Source of the DNA: an uncultured Clostridia bacterium
Lineage (GTDB): Bacteria > Bacillota > Clostridia > Oscillospirales > Oscillospiraceae
Assembly: GCA_946539175.1 (NCBI GenBank)
Contig: CAMNHH010000106.1
Coordinates: 1 to 7,290 of the forward strand
DNA length: 7,290 nucleotides
Direction: 5' to 3'
In this document: positions 4,017 to 7,290 of the stretch, one piece after another
Layout of the letters: the number at the start of each line of letters is the position of its first letter
Position numbering within the stretch: the first letter of the stretch is position 1
Position numbers and translations under genes: made by a program
Notes under the pieces: model-generated
The model's database searches: none
What the model was told of the DNA's origin: nothing
What the model saw: only the letters and a program-made list of their open reading frames with translations

Positions 4017-7000
4017 ATGGCATTGGTGAAAGACAAGTACTTCGGCAAGACCCTCCGCAAGAGCTATGCCAAGTACGAGGAAATTCTGGAGATGCCCAAT
4101 CTGCTGAAGATCCAGAAGGATTCCTACAACTGGTTCCTGGAGGAGGGCCTGCACGAGGTCTTCCGGGACACGGACGCCATCACCGACTACACCGGCAATC
4201 TGGAGCTCACCTTCCTGGACTACTCCATGAACGACAAGCCCAAGTACACCGTGGAGGAATGCAAGGAGCGGGACGCCACCTACGCCAAGCCCATCAAGGT
4301 CAAGGTCCGTCTGCGGAACAAGGAGACCGGTGAGATCAAGGAGCAGGAGATCTTCATGGGAGATTTCCCCCTGATGACCAACGGCGGCACCTTCGTCATC
4401 AACGGCGCCGAGCGCGTCATCGTCTCCCAGATCGTCCGCTCCCCCGGCATGTACTACGACGATCTGGTGGACAAGGCCGACCAGCACTCCTACACCGCCC
4501 AGATCATTCCCTACCGGGGCGCCTGGCTGGAATATGAGACCGACGCCCAGAACGTGTTTTACGTTCGCATCGACAAGAACCGCAAGCTGCCCATCACCTG
4601 CCTGATCCGCGCCCTGGGCGTGGACACCGACGCCAAGATCGTCGAGATGTTCGGTGACGATCCCCGGATCACCGCCACCCTGGAAAAGGACACCTGCCAC
4701 AATCCCGAGGAGAGCCTGCTGGAGATCTACCGCAGACTGCGGCCCGGCGAGCCCCCCACGGTGGACAACGCCCGTTCCTATCTGGACGCCCTGTTCTTTG
4801 ACGAGCGCCGCTACGACGTGTCCAAGGTGGGCCGCTACAAGTTCAACAAGAAGATGGATCTGTGGTGGCGTCTGGCCGGCAACGAGCTGGCGGAGCCCAT
4901 CGCGGACCCCCTGACCGGCGAGATTCTGGCGGAGCCCGGCAAGATCTTCACCCGGGACGAGGCCAAGGCCATTTCCGCCCGGGGCGTCAACGAGGCGGTG
5001 CTGCTGGTAAACGGCAAGCCCCTGAAGATCTTCTCCAACAACATGGCCGACATGGCCAAGTTCGTGGACTTTGACCCCAGGCAGTTCGGCATCAAGGAAA
5101 AGATCGACTTCACCACCCTGAAGGCCCTGCTGGAGCAGGCCCAGGCGGAAAACTGGAGCACCGAGGACTGGGGCTACGCCATTGAGGATCACGCCGACCA
5201 GCTGATGCCCAAGCACATCACCGCCAACGACATCCTGGCCTCCATCAACTATCTGATCTGCGTGGCCAACGGCGTGGGCACCATCGACGACATCGACCAT
5301 CTGGGCAACCGCCGCCTGCGCTGCGTGGGCGAGCTGCTGCAGAACCAGTTCCGGGTGGGCTTCACCCGTCTGGAGCGGGTGATCCGGGAGCGGATGACCG
5401 TCCAGGATCTGGACACCGTCACCCCCCAGAGCCTCATCAACATCCGGCCTGTCACCGCCGTCATCAAGGAATTCTTCGGCTCCTCCCCCCTGTCCCAGTT
5501 CATGGACCAGAACAACCCTCTGGCGGAGCTGACCCACAAGCGCCGTCTCTCCGCCCTGGGCCCCGGCGGCCTGTCCAGAGAGCGGGCCTCCTTCGACGTC
5601 CGTGACGTACACTACTCCCACTACGGCCGTATGTGCCCCATCGAGACCCCCGAAGGTCCCAACATCGGCCTGATCAACTATCTGGCCTGCTTTGCCAAGA
5701 TCAATGAATACGGCTTTGTGGAGGCTCCCTTCCGCAAGCTGGAAAAGGTTTACGACGAGAACGGCAAGTACGTGGGCTCCCGGGTCACCGACCAGGTGGA
5801 CTACATGACCGCCGACGTGGAGGACGACTTCCGGGTGGCCCAGGCCAACGAGCCCCTGGACGAGAACGGCTTCCTGCTGAACGCCCGCGTCACCTGCCGC
5901 CACCGCAACGAGATCATCGCCGTGGACCGGGAGCAGATCGACTACATCGACGTCTCCCCCAAGATGATGGTCTCCGTGGCCACCGCTTTCATTCCCTTCC
6001 TGCAGAACGACGACGCCAACCGTGCCCTGATGGGCGCCAACATGCAGCGTCAGGCCGTGCCGCTGATGGTGACCGAGGCTCCCATCGTGGCCACCGGTGT
6101 GGAGCACAAGTGCGCCGTGGACTCCGAGGTCTGCATCAAGGCCCAGGCCGACGGCGAGGTCACCCGGGTCTCCGCCGACTGGATCACCGTCCGCTATGAC
6201 GACGGCAGCGTGGTGGACCACAAGCTCACCAAATTCGCCCGCTCCAACCAGGGCACCTGCGTCAACCAGCGGCCCATCGTGGAGGTCGGCGAGCGGGTGG
6301 AGGCCGGTCAGGTCATTGCCGACGGTCCCGCCTGCTCCCAGGGCGAAATCTCCCTGGGCAAGAACGTGCTGATCGGCTTCATGACCTGGGAGGGCTACAA
6401 CTACGAGGACGCCATCCTGCTGAACGAGCGCCTGGTCCGGGAGGACGTGTTCACCTCCATCCACATCGAGGAGTACGAGACCGAGGCCCGGGACACCAAG
6501 CTGGGGCCCGAGGAGATCACCCGGGACATCCCCAACGTGGGCGAGGACACCCTGAAGGATCTGGACGAGGAAGGCATCATCCGGGTGGGCGCCGAGGTCA
6601 CCTCCGGTGACTACCTGGTGGGCAAGGTCACCCCCAAGGGCGAAACCGAGCTCACCGCCGAGGAGCGGCTGCTGCGGGCCATCTTCGGTGAGAAGGCCCG
6701 GGAGGTCCGGGACTCCTCTCTGAAGGTCCCCCACGGCGAGAGCGGCATCATCGTGGACGTGAAGAAGTTCACCCGCGCCAACGGCGACGAAATGGCCCCC
6801 GGCGTCAACAAGGTGGTCCGGGTCTACATCGCCCAGAAGCGGAAGATCTCCGTGGGCGACAAGATGGCCGGCCGCCACGGCAACAAGGGCGTCGTCTCCC
6901 GGGTCCTGCCTGAGGAGGATATGCCCTTCCTGCCCGACGGCACCCCCCTGGACATCGTGCTGAACCCCCTGGGCGTGCCCTCCCGTATGAACATCGGCCA

Positions 7001-7290
7001 GGTGCTGGACGTGCACCTGGGCTACGCCGCCAAGGCCCTGGGCTGGAAGGTCTCCACCCCCATCTTCGACGGTGCCAACGAGAAGGACATCCGCGAGACC
7101 CTGAAGCTGGCGGGCCTGCGGGAGGACGGCAAGTCCATCCTCTACGACGGCCGCACCGGCGAGCAGTTCGACAATCTGGTCACCGTGGGCTGGGTCTACT
7201 TCCTGAAGCTCCACCATCTGGTGGACGACAAGATCCACGCCCGCTCCACCGGCCCCTACTCCCTGGTCACCCAGCAGCCTCTGGGCGGCA
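4017..7290 (+). CDS. rpoB: RNA polymerase beta subunit, N-terminal 1091 residues (3' end outside window)
   Basis: Catalytic beta subunit of RNA polymerase. The frame is open from ATG at 4017 to the window edge with no stop. It begins MALVKDKYFGKTLRKSYAKY, and the N-terminal MPNLLKIQKDSYNWFL block is typical of the family. The rifampicin region SQFMDQNNPLAELTHKRRLS is conserved; Q494, D497, H507 and S512 match E. coli Q513, D516, H526 and S531, so the wild-type residues at the main resistance sites are present. Further landmarks are RMCPIETPEGPNIGLI (538-553), WEGYNYED with E797-D798 (E. coli E813-D814), and GDKMAGRHGNKG (947-958) with K949 and K957 equal to the NTP-contacting K1065 and K1073. 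It ends at STGPYSLVTQQPLGG, just before the C-terminal clamp region, so about 100-200 residues are missing. The ATG at 4017 is the first possible start because TGA lies three codons upstream. A consensus promoter and a leader of about 190 bases precede it; rpoC would be expected downstream. Identity is certain. Confidence 0.98.
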   Translation, partial: MALVKDKYFGKTLRKSYAKYEEILEMPNLLKIQKDSYNWFLEEGLHEVFRDTDAITDYTGNLELTFLDYSMNDKPKYTVEECKERDATYAKPIKVKVRLRNKETGEIKEQEIFMGDFPLMTNGGTFVINGAERVIVSQIVRSPGMYYDDLVDKADQHSYTAQIIPYRGAWLEYETDAQNVFYVRIDKNRKLPITCLIRALGVDTDAKIVEMFGDDPRITATLEKDTCHNPEESLLEIYRRLRPGEPPTVDNARSYLDALFFDERRYDVSKVGRYKFNKKMDLWWRLAGNELAEPIADPLTGEILAEPGKIFTRDEAKAISARGVNEAVLLVNGKPLKIFSNNMADMAKFVDFDPRQFGIKEKIDFTTLKALLEQAQAENWSTEDWGYAIEDHADQLMPKHITANDILASINYLICVANGVGTIDDIDHLGNRRLRCVGELLQNQFRVGFTRLERVIRERMTVQDLDTVTPQSLINIRPVTAVIKEFFGSSPLSQFMDQNNPLAELTHKRRLSALGPGGLSRERASFDVRDVHYSHYGRMCPIETPEGPNIGLINYLACFAKINEYGFVEAPFRKLEKVYDENGKYVGSRVTDQVDYMTADVEDDFRVAQANEPLDENGFLLNARVTCRHRNEIIAVDREQIDYIDVSPKMMVSVATAFIPFLQNDDANRALMGANMQRQAVPLMVTEAPIVATGVEHKCAVDSEVCIKAQADGEVTRVSADWITVRYDDGSVVDHKLTKFARSNQGTCVNQRPIVEVGERVEAGQVIADGPACSQGEISLGKNVLIGFMTWEGYNYEDAILLNERLVREDVFTSIHIEEYETEARDTKLGPEEITRDIPNVGEDTLKDLDEEGIIRVGAEVTSGDYLVGKVTPKGETELTAEERLLRAIFGEKAREVRDSSLKVPHGESGIIVDVKKFTRANGDEMAPGVNKVVRVYIAQKRKISVGDKMAGRHGNKGVVSRVLPEEDMPFLPDGTPLDIVLNPLGVPSRMNIGQVLDVHLGYAAKALGWKVSTPIFDGANEKDIRETLKLAGLREDGKSILYDGRTGEQFDNLVTVGWVYFLKLHHLVDDKIHARSTGPYSLVTQQPLGG

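Noticed and set aside
4004..4333. A 109-codon plus-strand frame starting GTG-ATG just before rpoB
   Set aside because: It overlaps rpoB out of frame, its composition follows the rpoB codons, and no domain is visible. It is kept only as a remark on initiation.
3927..7238. A 1103-codon open frame on the minus strand antisense to rpoB
   Set aside because: It is also in codon register with the real gene and has the same Gly/His/Val/Leu-rich composition typical of antisense frames. RpoB on the plus strand is beyond doubt.

Overview
The window is about 7.3 kb of GC-rich DNA (roughly 60% or more by eye) holding two large, divergently transcribed genes and a 411-base intergenic region between them. 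The right-hand gene is the 5' part of rpoB (RNA polymerase beta subunit), cut off by the window edge. The left-hand gene encodes a complete MacB-topology ABC transporter. The RpoB sequence is of Bacillota type (for example NPLAELTHKRRLSALGPGG). The high GC, the consensus SigA-type promoter with a TGTGCTATAAT extended -10, and the GC-rich palindrome at the left edge suggest a GC-rich clostridial gut bacterium of the Oscillospiraceae kind. That assignment is inference from style, not from a search.

Layout, left to right. Positions 1-74 hold a REP-like palindrome and three tandem heptamers that touch the stop codon of the ABC gene. Positions 75-3605 (minus) encode a 1176-residue fused ATPase-permease: an N-terminal nucleotide-binding domain, one membrane segment, a very large extracytoplasmic domain of about 750 residues with internal repeats, and three C-terminal membrane segments. 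Positions 3606-4016 are the divergent regulatory region. Positions 4017-7290 (plus) hold the first 1091 codons of rpoB, intact and in frame to the window edge.

The intergenic region is the most interesting part. A perfect-consensus promoter (TTGACA-N17-TATAAT) reads right toward rpoB. A second promoter (TTGCGT-N17-TATACT, extended -10) reads left, and the two face each other as near-exact mirror images about position 3845. Their predicted transcripts overlap by about 40 bases at the 5' ends. The leftward transcript meets a good intrinsic terminator after about 100 bases. The stem of that terminator overlaps the rpoB -35 box and its T-tract lies where an UP element would be. This predicts a short RNA antisense to the start of the rpoB leader. 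A second leftward terminator, followed at once by another TATAAT and a strong ribosome binding site, precedes the ABC gene.

Bacillota rpoB usually follows rplJ-rplL. Here it follows a divergent gene and appears to head its own transcription unit, presumably with rpoC beyond the edge. No tRNA, rRNA, CRISPR array, insertion sequence or phage feature was seen. The remaining long reading frames are antisense or shifted shadows of the two genes. I see no multi-gene novel system; the candidates for novelty are the promoter/antisense arrangement and the repeat-bearing transporter ectodomain.
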